Source: an uncultured Eubacteriales bacterium
GTDB taxonomy: Bacteria; Bacillota; Clostridia; Peptostreptococcales; Anaerovoracaceae
Assembly (NCBI GenBank): GCA_900551415.1
Contig: URWB01000010.1
Location: 1-29,802 of the forward strand
Reading direction: 5' to 3'
Length of the DNA: 29,802 nt
Below are positions 1 through 6,813 of the stretch, piece by piece (positions within the stretch are counted from its first letter, which is position 1; every line of letters starts with the position of its first letter). Made by a program: the position numbers and the translations under genes. The notes under the pieces are model-generated. The model was not told the DNA's origin. It did not search any database and was given only the letters and a program-made list of their open reading frames with translations.

Positions 1-464
1 CGGAGTCGTCTTCCGTCAGTCTGCTCATCACGCGCAGCACATTGCCATCGATGGCCGCCACACGCTCATCAAAACAGTTAGAGGAGATTGCTCCTGCGGT
101 ATAGTCTCCAATACCGGGCAGCTTGCGGATTTCGTCATATTGCCCGGGGAATTTTCCGTCATGCTCCTCCATGATTATTTTCGCTGCCTTCTGCATGTTG
201 CGTACGCGATTATAATAGCCAAGCCCCTGCCAAAGCTTAAGCAGCGTTTCTTCCTCGCTTTCCGCGAGATCACGCACAGTCGGCAGCGCTTCCATCCAGC
301 GGCGATAATATTCCCGCACCGCCTCTACGCGGGTCTGCTGCAGCATGATTTCGGACACCCATATATGGTAGGGATCTTGATCCTTTCTCCATGGCAAATC
401 ACGCTGATTTTCCGAGAACCATGTCATGACTGCCTGCGTAAACTCCTGATCGATTGATTTCATG
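1..464 (-). CDS. mutY: A/G-specific adenine DNA glycosylase MutY, N-terminal part (runs off the left edge)
   Basis: MutY removes adenine mispaired with 8-oxoguanine in base-excision repair. The minus strand reads from ATG at 464 through 154 codons without a stop to the window edge, so the C-terminal half (iron-sulfur cluster and NUDIX-like domain) is not visible. The family hallmarks are clear: SEIMLQQTRV with the catalytic Glu near residue 38, the helix-hairpin-helix LPGIGDYTAGAI, and AAIDGNVLRVMSR carrying the catalytic Asp. The MLQQT form argues for MutY rather than endonuclease III. An AGAGGT-like ribosome site precedes the ATG. A TATAAT sits at 496-501 on the minus strand, but I see no good -35 for it. 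The gene diverges from thiT. Confidence 0.93.
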
Positions 465-563
465 AATACCTCTGTTGCTTTTTGCTAATGTTATTATTAT
501 ACACTACATTGTACCTTGCCTTCCACCTGTTTTTCGCAAAAAAAATAAAAAAATGGAAAGAAG

Positions 564-592
564 TTGACAGTTGACGCTATATACAGTAAAAT
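564..592 (+). promoter_or_regulatory. Sigma-A promoter of the thiT transcript
   Basis: TTGACA at 564-569 and TAAAAT at 587-592 are separated by 17 bases, matching the consensus in eleven of twelve positions. Transcription would start near 599, just ahead of the TPP riboswitch. This is the main feature of the gap between mutY and thiT apart from the riboswitch and its hairpin. Confidence 0.8.
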
Positions 593-610
593 ATCTTTTG
601 TACAAATTAT

Positions 611-745
611 TGCTAGGGGAGCTTTTGCTGAGATTTACCAAAGGGCTTTCGTGAAGATTTCACTTCTTAAACAGTGAAATTCCGCATTGCCCTGGGATAA
701 ACCCTCATAACCTGATCCGGTTAACACCGGCGTAGGGAAGCAGCA
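611..745 (+). promoter_or_regulatory. TPP (THI-box) riboswitch
   Basis: The conserved THI-box segments appear in order: AGGGGAGC near 615-622, GCTGAGA near 627-633, then CCCTCATAACCTGATC (near 703-718), GGTTAACACCGGCG and TAGGGAAG (733-740). A short P1 stem can form between TGCT at 611-614 and AGCA just after the last segment. The stretch at 640-690 forms the variable P3 extension. The riboswitch senses thiamine pyrophosphate and normally shuts off the downstream gene when TPP is plentiful. Its target here is the thiamine transporter gene thiT, which fits. Confidence 0.95.
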
Positions 746-815
746 TCAACACAAAGTCTCTTGCATGTGCGGTTCTCGGTTTCCCGTATACCTCACGCCT
801 GCAGGACTCAGTTCC

Positions 816-844
816 CCTCCTACTACATGACAGGAGGTTTTTTT
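816..844 (+). terminator. Expression-platform hairpin: terminator-like stem that also covers the thiT Shine-Dalgarno
   Basis: CCTCCT at 816-821 can pair perfectly with AGGAGG at 832-837 across a 10-base loop, and seven T residues follow at 838-844. The right arm is the only ribosome binding site of thiT, and the start codon follows the T-run directly. The hairpin could therefore block translation, terminate transcription, or both when TPP is bound. TTCCC at 812-816 overlaps the left arm and could pair with GGGAA at 735-739 in the riboswitch 3' end, which would be a plausible anti-hairpin in the ligand-free state. That switch pairing is inference. Confidence 0.55.
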
Positions 845-1405
845 ATGTCACAGATTTCATCAACTCAAAACAGCAAAGGCAATCTTTACAGCCTTGTTCT
901 CTGTGCGATTCTGATCGCACTCTCTTTTGTCCTCGGTATGGTCAAGATCATTCCGATGCCTTACGGCGGCTCGATCACGCTGTTCAGTATGCTGGCAGCG
1001 ACCCTTACCGGCTACTTCTGCGGACCGAAATGGGGTCTCACTTCAGGCGTTGCGCTCGGTCTGTTAAACCTGATCATCGACCCGGTCATCCTGTTCCCGA
1101 TGCAGGTGCTTCTCGACTATGTTTTGGCGTTCGGCTGTCTGGGGCTTTCCGGATTTTTCAGCAATAAGAAAAACGGCTTGTACATCGGTTACATCGTTGC
1201 GATCATCGGCAGATTTATCTGCTCCTTCCTCTCCGGTTTCCTCTTCTTCGGTGAATACGCGCCGGAAGGCATGAATCCGGTTTGGTACAGCTTTTTATAC
1301 AATATCTTCTACATCGGCGGCGAAGGCGTGCTGACTTTGCTTGTGCTGGCATTACCGCCGGTTAAGAATACCATCTTCAGACTCAAAAAAGAGCGTTTCC
1401 AGTAA
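845..1405 (+). CDS. thiT: ECF thiamine transporter substrate-binding subunit ThiT
   Basis: ThiT is the membrane S component that binds thiamine and docks onto the shared ECF energy-coupling module, whose genes are not in this window. The 186-residue product has about six hydrophobic segments, the family length, and the conserved MPYGGSITLFSM segment near the first loop. A late aromatic stretch, PEGMNPVWYSFLYN, corresponds to the thiamine-binding region. I chose ATG 845 because AGGAGG at 832-837 lies 7 bases upstream. A longer frame from 761 would start inside the leader and has no ribosome site. The gene stands alone behind a TPP riboswitch, which supports the substrate assignment. Confidence 0.94.
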   Translation: MSQISSTQNSKGNLYSLVLCAILIALSFVLGMVKIIPMPYGGSITLFSMLAATLTGYFCGPKWGLTSGVALGLLNLIIDPVILFPMQVLLDYVLAFGCLGLSGFFSNKKNGLYIGYIVAIIGRFICSFLSGFLFFGEYAPEGMNPVWYSFLYNIFYIGGEGVLTLLVLALPPVKNTIFRLKKERFQ

Positions 1406-1444
1406 ACTTCTACACAATTCTACGTGAAAGAAATATCTTTTTTA

Positions 1445-1539
1445 GGGCAAAAGTACACATAACGAAATTAGAGACTTCTATGCACAGTTAGTCTTTATAA
1501 ATGATCAGCACTTTACAAGGCCCTCTTGTCAATATTTCT
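1445..1539. repeat. Dispersed intergenic repeat, copy A
   Basis: This ~95-bp stretch downstream of thiT is collinear with 6639-6732. Shared blocks include CATAACGAAAT (1458-1468), TTCTATGCAC (1476-1485), CAAGG (1516-1520), TTGTC (1526-1530) and TATTTC (1533-1538), at the same spacing as in copy B apart from a single one-base gap. The ends are weakly complementary to each other (GGCAAAAG near the start, CTCTTGTC near the end), as in MITE-like elements. There is no open reading frame. Copy A is more AT-rich than copy B. Confidence 0.6.
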
Positions 1540-1551
1540 TATATAACAAAG

Positions 1552-1596
1552 AAGTCGGCGAATTCCAGTTTAGAACTCACCGACTTTTCTTTTTTT
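1552..1596 (+). terminator. Hairpin terminator between thiT and ald, possibly bidirectional
   Basis: AAGTCGG at 1552-1558 pairs with CCGACTT at 1580-1586. An inner near-perfect pairing of GAATTC with GAACTC extends the stem. A T-rich tail follows on the plus strand to about 1596, so it can end the thiT transcript. On the minus strand it lies just past the ald stop and has a weaker T-rich tail, so it may serve both genes. Confidence 0.7.
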
Positions 1597-1598
1597 GA

Positions 1599-2720
1599 TT
1601 AGAATACGTTTAACAATTTATCCGCATCTGTATAAGGTAGGCTTAGTTTTTCTGCAGTTTCTAAAAGAGTTAGTTTTCCTTCATAAGTGGTGAGGCCTCT
1701 TCTTAGATGTTTATCATCCAGCAATGCTTTTTTTACGCCCTTGTCTGCAATCGCTAGTGCAAATGGTAAAGTTGCATTGCAAAGTGTTGTTGATGCAGTT
1801 TGACCAAAGGCCGAAGGGATATTGTCCACGCAATAGTGCATGATACCGTCAACATAGAAAATCGGATCATCGTGAGAAGTATCACGGCAAGTTTCGACTG
1901 CACCGCCCTCATCGCAAGCAACATCCACGATCATTGCTCCTTGTTTCATCAACTTTAAGTCTTCTCTGTTAATCAAATGATCCTTGCGTGTCTTTGGCCA
2001 CAAAATACAATTAATGATTACATCTGAAGATTTTAAACATTCAACTATATTTTCACGGTTAGAAAACATAAAATTAACATTGGCTGGAAAATGCTCTTTT
2101 GCTGCAAGCATAGCCTCATAATTAATATCTAATACATTTACCTTATTCCCAAATTCGGAAGCTAACTCGCAGGCCCCTAACCCTGAATGTCCGCATCCAA
2201 TAATACTAACCACAGGGGTCGTTACTCCGCAGACATTGGCAAGCAACTTTCCGCTTCCTCCATTAACAGTTTGCGAAAAGTGCAAAGCTGCTAAAAAACC
2301 ACCTTTTCCTGCCAATTCGCTCATTGGAGACAAAAGCGGCCATTGCCCTTTATCATCGGAAATGTCTTCATAAGCAATAGACGTGCATTTTGAGTTCATA
2401 AGCGCTTTCGTCTGTTCAAGGTGAGCATTGGAATGGATATAAGTGAAAATGATCAAATCTTCACGAAGATATTTGAATTCTTCCGGAAAGATTTCTTTCA
2501 CTTTATAGATCATATCAACCTGTGTCCAAACATTTTCTACGTCTATTTCAATTTTGGCTCCAACATTTTGATAAGCTTCATCTGTAAAACCACTGCCGAT
2601 TCCCGCATCATGTTGCACAATCACCTCATGTCCTTTTCTTACAAATTCACGAACTGCGGCTGGGGTTGCAGCCACTCTGTATTCACATGGTTTTATCTCT
2701 TTTACAATTCCAATCTTCAC
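1599..2720 (-). CDS. ald: Alanine dehydrogenase family protein (Ald/PNT family)
   Basis: Ald catalyses NAD-dependent interconversion of alanine with pyruvate and ammonia. The 373-residue length is typical. Visible family residues are Arg in EYRVAATP near 15, Lys in YKVKE near 74, His in TYIHSNAH near 96, a Rossmann turn GCGHSGLG, and Asp in VDVACDEGG. The usual VLIPGAKAP and NMPGAVPRTST segments are replaced by ILWPKTRKD and NIPSAFGQTAS, so the substrate could be a different amino acid. The start is GTG at 2720, with AAGGTG five bases upstream. It is the last gene of a three-gene operon (amidohydrolase, carrier, ald) with a 15-base gap before it. GC is lower than in the flanking genes. Confidence 0.85.
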   Translation of the reverse strand: MKIGIVKEIKPCEYRVAATPAAVREFVRKGHEVIVQHDAGIGSGFTDEAYQNVGAKIEIDVENVWTQVDMIYKVKEIFPEEFKYLREDLIIFTYIHSNAHLEQTKALMNSKCTSIAYEDISDDKGQWPLLSPMSELAGKGGFLAALHFSQTVNGGSGKLLANVCGVTTPVVSIIGCGHSGLGACELASEFGNKVNVLDINYEAMLAAKEHFPANVNFMFSNRENIVECLKSSDVIINCILWPKTRKDHLINREDLKLMKQGAMIVDVACDEGGAVETCRDTSHDDPIFYVDGIMHYCVDNIPSAFGQTASTTLCNATLPFALAIADKGVKKALLDDKHLRRGLTTYEGKLTLLETAEKLSLPYTDADKLLNVF

Positions 2721-2735
2721 TTTTTCACCTTCCTG

Positions 2736-4127
2736 TTATTCATATCCGATAACAACGCTGATCATCGTTAATATCACAACTGCGCCATACATATAAATCA
2801 TAAGCTTTCCAACCCACTTAAGCCATTTATCGTATGGGATTCCTGCCATACCAAGACTTGCCATCAAAATTCCCGATGTAGGCCAAAGTGAATTCGAAAG
2901 TCCGTCACCATACTGGAACGCCAGTACTGCTGTCTGTCTCGAAATCCCCAAAATATCAGCAAGTGGTGTCATAATTGGCATAGTGGTTGCTGCTTGTCCG
3001 CTTCCCGAATTGATTAAGAAATTGATCAACGTCTGTACGATTACCATAAGACCGGCTGCTACAACAGAAGGAAGACCTTCCAAGGTTGAGGCTAACGCAT
3101 GTAAAATGGTATCAATAATTTGTCCGTTCGTTAGAATAACAACCATTGCACGGCAAAGTCCTACCAAAAGCGCTCCATAAGCGACAGCTTTTGCGCCATT
3201 AATAAAGGCATCTGCAACTTCACCAGTTTTTAAACCACCTACATATCCTGCTACGATTCCCATTACCAAGAAAAGCGAACTAATCTGTGTACCGGTACTC
3301 CAACCATGTGTTATTCCGTAAATCAGAATAACAAATCCAGCTAAAACGACAAGCAGTACTGCCTTTCGCTTTCCGGTGAATTCCAGCGAGGTGTTTTGTG
3401 CTTCTTCTTGCATTTTAATATTTTTTTCAATTTCATAAACCGCACTTTTTTCTGGATTCTTACGAATTTTCTTTGCATAACTTAAAACATAAAGAATCGC
3501 AATCGTTAGAACAACAACATGGGTTAAAATTCTAAATCCCATTCCGGAAAACAGTGGTAACTCAGCGATTCCTTGCGCAACACCGACAGTGAAAATATTC
3601 ATCCAGCCTGCTGCAAAGCCACATACAGCGCCTATATTTATAATCGCCATACCAACAATAGCGTCATATCCCAAAGCTCTTGTCAGCATTACACAAATTG
3701 GAATAAAAATCAAAGTTGATTCCGCAAGTCCAAAAGTTGCCCCGCCTAACGAAAAAATAGTCATTAAGAAAATAATCAAAATTGAATCTCTGCCTTTGAC
3801 TTTTTCGATAGAAGCTCCTAAGCCCGCCTCAATTGCTCCAGTTGCGTTGATAATTCCAAAGGCCCCTCCAATGATAAAGATTAAAAAAATAATCCAACCT
3901 ACTTCATTCATTCCCGTAGGGATTGCTTGCACCATTTCAAACGGTGAAACCGCCGATTGTTCTACATAGTGAAAAGATGTTGGATCTACAGCAGTTCTTC
4001 CGTCTGCAGTTTCATAGCGATCATAGACCCCTGCTGGGACAATATAAGTAAGAAGCGCACAGATTATAATTAAAATTACAATCAAAGCATAAGGGTGCGG
4101 TAATTTAAACTTTCTCTCTTTTTTCAT
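2736..4127 (-). CDS. yfcC: YfcC-family (DcuC/ArcD-like) membrane carrier, copy 1
   Basis: The 463-residue protein has about twelve hydrophobic segments and belongs to the YfcC group of the C4-dicarboxylate/basic amino acid carrier superfamily. It begins with a short charged cytoplasmic end, then HPYALIVILIIICALLTYIV and the AG(V/S) motif typical of the group. Conserved family motifs are FSLGGATFGLAEST, KKIRKNPEKSAVYE, NSGSGQAATTMPIM and FQYGDGLSNSLWPTSG. The true substrate of YfcC proteins is poorly defined. The neighbours suggest an amino acid, peptide or acyl-amino acid. AGGAGG lies five bases before the ATG and overlaps the stop region of the upstream amidohydrolase (gap 9 bases), so the two are translated from one message. 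Copy 2 lies at 17231-18637. Confidence 0.88.
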   Translation of the reverse strand: MKKERKFKLPHPYALIVILIIICALLTYIVPAGVYDRYETADGRTAVDPTSFHYVEQSAVSPFEMVQAIPTGMNEVGWIIFLIFIIGGAFGIINATGAIEAGLGASIEKVKGRDSILIIFLMTIFSLGGATFGLAESTLIFIPICVMLTRALGYDAIVGMAIINIGAVCGFAAGWMNIFTVGVAQGIAELPLFSGMGFRILTHVVVLTIAILYVLSYAKKIRKNPEKSAVYEIEKNIKMQEEAQNTSLEFTGKRKAVLLVVLAGFVILIYGITHGWSTGTQISSLFLVMGIVAGYVGGLKTGEVADAFINGAKAVAYGALLVGLCRAMVVILTNGQIIDTILHALASTLEGLPSVVAAGLMVIVQTLINFLINSGSGQAATTMPIMTPLADILGISRQTAVLAFQYGDGLSNSLWPTSGILMASLGMAGIPYDKWLKWVGKLMIYMYGAVVILTMISVVIGYE

Positions 4128-4136
4128 TTCTTCCTC

Positions 4137-5327
4137 CTATTCTTCTACCCTTTTGCAAAAATCCAGAGCACATTGCACAAACAATGCGCTTCCAATCCAA
4201 AATGTTGACTCATCCAAATGAAATTTTGAATTATGATGCGGATAAAATTTCCCATCATCATGTGCTTTCCACGAACCTAACATACCAAAACTTCCTGGAA
4301 CTTCATTGATGTAATACGCAACATCTTCTGTTCCCGTTGATGGCTCTGTAATATGTACAACATTCTGAGGCCCTACAATTTTCGTTGCACATGCTTCTAA
4401 AAAGTCTGTCATTTCTCCATCATTAAATGTCGGTGGATAATAACTCTTATAACTGACATCAGCCTTTCCGCCATTCGCGCTTGCAATCGCAGGAATCATT
4501 TGCGTTATCCTTTTTTCCAAATGTGCTGCGTCTTCTTTTGTTAATGCTCGAACTGTTCCTCCAAAAGATACTTCATCAGGAATCACATTTACGATATTCC
4601 CGCCATGAATCATACCCACGGTTACAACCGCACCATGAATTGGATTTATTTCTCGACTTACAAGTTTTTGTAAAGACTGAATGATTTCACAAGAAATCAA
4701 TATTGGATCAACACATTTATCTGGGTGCGCGCCATGCCCTCCAACTCCTTTAATTTTAACATTAAAGGAAGATACCGAAGCCATTAGAGAGCCTTTCTTA
4801 ACTCCGATACAACCATTCCCAACGCTGTGAAACAAACTCCCGATATGCAGACTGAAAAAACAATCCGCTTTTGGACTCATAAGGCACCCTTCTTTTATCA
4901 TCGTTTCAGCGCCTCCTGTGGTTTCTTCTGCCGGTTGGAAAATCAACACAACATTTCCATACAAATCATTTCTGTGTTCCGATAGTACTTTTGCGGTTCC
5001 CAAGAGCATTGCCGTATGTGCGTCATGCCCGCATGCATGCATCATTCCATTTTTTGCAGCAAACGGTAAGCCGGTTTCTTCTTTTATCGGCAGTGCATCA
5101 ATATCTGCACGAAATGCAATTGTTGGTCCCAGATTCTTGCCTTCAATGACAGTCGAAAGACCCGAATTTGAATATTTTTTTACAGTCAGTCCCATTTGCG
5201 ACAGTACATCATTAATGTATTTTGTTGTAAGTGGTACTTCATCACCTAATTCTGGAATTTTATGCAAATCCCTTCTCCAGTTTATAATTTCTTCTTCAAT
5301 TTTTTTAACTTCCTGTTTTACGTCCAA
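4137..5327 (-). CDS. M20D-family amidohydrolase (N-acyl-amino acid / hippurate-type hydrolase)
   Basis: M20D enzymes are cytoplasmic metal-dependent amidases that cleave N-acyl or aminoacyl amide bonds. The metal ligands are visible: MHACGHDAH, FQPAEET, LHIGS, and a C-terminal PHHNSKFHLDE. The product is 396 residues, a normal length. I place the start at TTG 5327, because AGGAGG at 5335-5340 lies seven bases upstream. A longer frame begins at ATG 5378, but that would lie upstream of the predicted transcription start. It is the first gene of an operon with a YfcC carrier and ald, so it probably frees an amino acid from an imported conjugate. The exact substrate cannot be read from the sequence. 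Confidence 0.88.
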   Translation of the reverse strand: MDVKQEVKKIEEEIINWRRDLHKIPELGDEVPLTTKYINDVLSQMGLTVKKYSNSGLSTVIEGKNLGPTIAFRADIDALPIKEETGLPFAAKNGMMHACGHDAHTAMLLGTAKVLSEHRNDLYGNVVLIFQPAEETTGGAETMIKEGCLMSPKADCFFSLHIGSLFHSVGNGCIGVKKGSLMASVSSFNVKIKGVGGHGAHPDKCVDPILISCEIIQSLQKLVSREINPIHGAVVTVGMIHGGNIVNVIPDEVSFGGTVRALTKEDAAHLEKRITQMIPAIASANGGKADVSYKSYYPPTFNDGEMTDFLEACATKIVGPQNVVHITEPSTGTEDVAYYINEVPGSFGMLGSWKAHDDGKFYPHHNSKFHLDESTFWIGSALFVQCALDFCKRVEE

Positions 5328-5360
5328 TTTTCGTCCTCCTCTCTGTTTTTTTGCCGGCAT

Positions 5361-5374
5361 AATATAGTATAGCA
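5361..5374 (-). promoter_or_regulatory. Extended -10 promoter of the M20D-yfcC-ald operon
   Basis: On the minus strand TGC at 5372-5374 followed by TATACT at 5366-5371 forms an extended -10 element. The position 17 bases further upstream has no good -35, as is common for extended -10 promoters. Transcription would start near 5358, just upstream of the ribosome site of the TTG start. The AT-rich gap beyond it (5400-5630) shows no other clear signal. Confidence 0.5.
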
Positions 5375-5634
5375 ACATTTATGCCATTACTAAAACTAAT
5401 TGAAATCATTGATTATTCAATCTTTTCAATTCTTATACAATACTTTTTTTAAAAACAATCGCCGATTTTTCGCCATTTTTGCCGAATTTCTGCCATTGGT
5501 AATTTAATATCATATTATAATAATTCAACAATATCCTCTTTTTTTGAAGCAAACCTGTCCTTCATCAAACCCCGTCGAAAAACACTTTTTTATCGTCATG
5601 CTACAAAAGGTGAGAAATTCTTTCTTAAAATATA

Positions 5635-5683
5635 AACAGGTTGTCGCATTAACGAAAAATAACCGTTAATGCGACAACCTGTT
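5635..5683 (-). terminator. Perfect 20-bp inverted repeat downstream of the crotonase gene
   Basis: Arms at 5635-5654 and 5664-5683 are exactly complementary over 20 bases with a nine-base A-rich loop. The hairpin begins 27 bases past the crotonase stop on the minus strand and is followed by a T-rich but interrupted tail, so a terminator is the simplest reading. The stem is longer than that of the other terminators here. It also sits at the boundary between the low-GC operon and the normal-GC crotonase gene. Confidence 0.6.
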
Positions 5684-5710
5684 AAATATTGATCGTTAGA
5701 AGTTTTCTTC

Positions 5711-6487
5711 TTATTTCCCCTGATATTCGTATTTTGTCTTGTTCAGGAACGCCTTCATGCCTTCTTTCTGATCTTCGGTACCGAAACATACGCCAAAACC
5801 TTCTGCTTCGAGGGCGCAGCCGCTGAAGAGGTCAAGATGGTAACCCTTATTGAGCAGCGTCTTGCAAGCCATGACCGCTACCGGCGCGTTGGAGGCGATT
5901 TTCTTCGCCATCGCTTCCGCTGTCGGCATCAGTTCTTCCGGCTCGACTACCTTCTGCACCAGTCCGATCCGCAGTGCCTCGTCCGCTTTGATGTTCTGCG
6001 CGGTCAGAATCAGCATCGCCGCGTTGCCAGGTCCCACAATCTTGGATAATCTCTGCGTGCCGCCAAATCCCGGTGTAATGCCAAGACCTGCTTCCGGTTG
6101 TCCGAACACCGCCTTTACGGATGCCAAGCGAATATCGCACGCCATCGAAAGCTCGCAGCCGCCGCCGAGCGCAAAGCCGTTGACTGCCGCGATAACCGGT
6201 TTTTCGGTCTTTTCGATGAAGTTCATCACCCTGTGGCCTTTCTGTGCAAAACGCTTGCCCTCTACCGGATTGAGCGTGGACATTTCCGCGATGTCCGCAC
6301 CCGCGACGAAGGATCTTCCCTCGCCTGTCACGATCACACATCTTACTTCATCGTCCTTGTCAATGACATTAAAAACATCAAATAATTCATCGAGAACGGT
6401 CGAATTTAACGCGTTCAGCGCCTCCGGTCTGTTGATTGTAACGGTGGCCACCTTGTCTTTCACTTCATACTTGATTGTCTGATACAT
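5711..6487 (-). CDS. crt: Enoyl-CoA hydratase / 3-hydroxybutyryl-CoA dehydratase (crotonase)
   Basis: Crotonases hydrate short-chain enoyl-CoA; in butyrate-forming Clostridia Crt works between 3-hydroxybutyryl-CoA and crotonyl-CoA. The 258-residue product has the family length. Oxyanion-hole segments are AGADIAEM (62-69) and ALGGGCE (106-112), and both catalytic glutamates are present: Glu112 in GGGCELSMACD and Glu132 in GQPEAGLGITPGFGG. The gene is solitary rather than part of a bcs cluster, so it could serve another CoA pathway. AAAGGA precedes the ATG. Its GC content resembles the main chromosome, unlike the operon downstream. Confidence 0.9.
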   Translation of the reverse strand: MYQTIKYEVKDKVATVTINRPEALNALNSTVLDELFDVFNVIDKDDEVRCVIVTGEGRSFVAGADIAEMSTLNPVEGKRFAQKGHRVMNFIEKTEKPVIAAVNGFALGGGCELSMACDIRLASVKAVFGQPEAGLGITPGFGGTQRLSKIVGPGNAAMLILTAQNIKADEALRIGLVQKVVEPEELMPTAEAMAKKIASNAPVAVMACKTLLNKGYHLDLFSGCALEAEGFGVCFGTEDQKEGMKAFLNKTKYEYQGK

Positions 6488-6638
6488 CTTTATCTTCCTT
6501 TCTTTGCTCTGGAAAATGAATTTGCCGCGGGAATTGATTCTCTCGGCATGATTTTCTCTTCATTTTGCTGTTAATAGTTTAACACTTTTTTGCGCAGAAT
6601 GCAAGGGAGAAAGAGACCTTCTTTCCATCTTTCACAGT

Positions 6639-6732
6639 GGACAAAAGTGCGCATAACGAAATACCGCTTTCTATGCACGCATGGCGCTCACCCATGAGCA
6701 CCATTTCGCAAGGTGCTTTTGTCGTTATTTCG
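6639..6732. repeat. Dispersed intergenic repeat, copy B
   Basis: This is collinear with copy A at 1445-1539. It carries CATAACGAAAT (6652-6662), TTCTATGCAC (6669-6678), CAAGG (6709-6713), TTGTC (6719-6723) and TATTTC (6726-6731). The ends form an imperfect terminal inverted repeat: GACAAAAG near 6640 against CTTTTGTC near 6716. An internal GCTCA-CCCA-TGAGC hairpin is not preserved in copy A. It fills most of the gap between crt and hppA. The rest of that gap upstream of crt shows only weak promoter-like sequence. Confidence 0.6.
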
Positions 6733-6766
6733 AAAACATCACTGGGCGATATTTTCTATGCAATCA

Positions 6767-6792
6767 AAAAGACTCCCGCGCGGGAGTCTTTT
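6767..6792 (-). terminator. Bidirectional terminator after hppA
   Basis: GACTCCC at 6771-6777 pairs with GGGAGTC at 6782-6788 around a GCGC centre, and the stem is flanked by AAAA (6767-6770) and TTTT (6789-6792). It lies 22 bases past the hppA stop and can work in both directions. Confidence 0.8.
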
Positions 6793-6813
6793 CAATGATA
6801 TTCTGTTTAGGAT

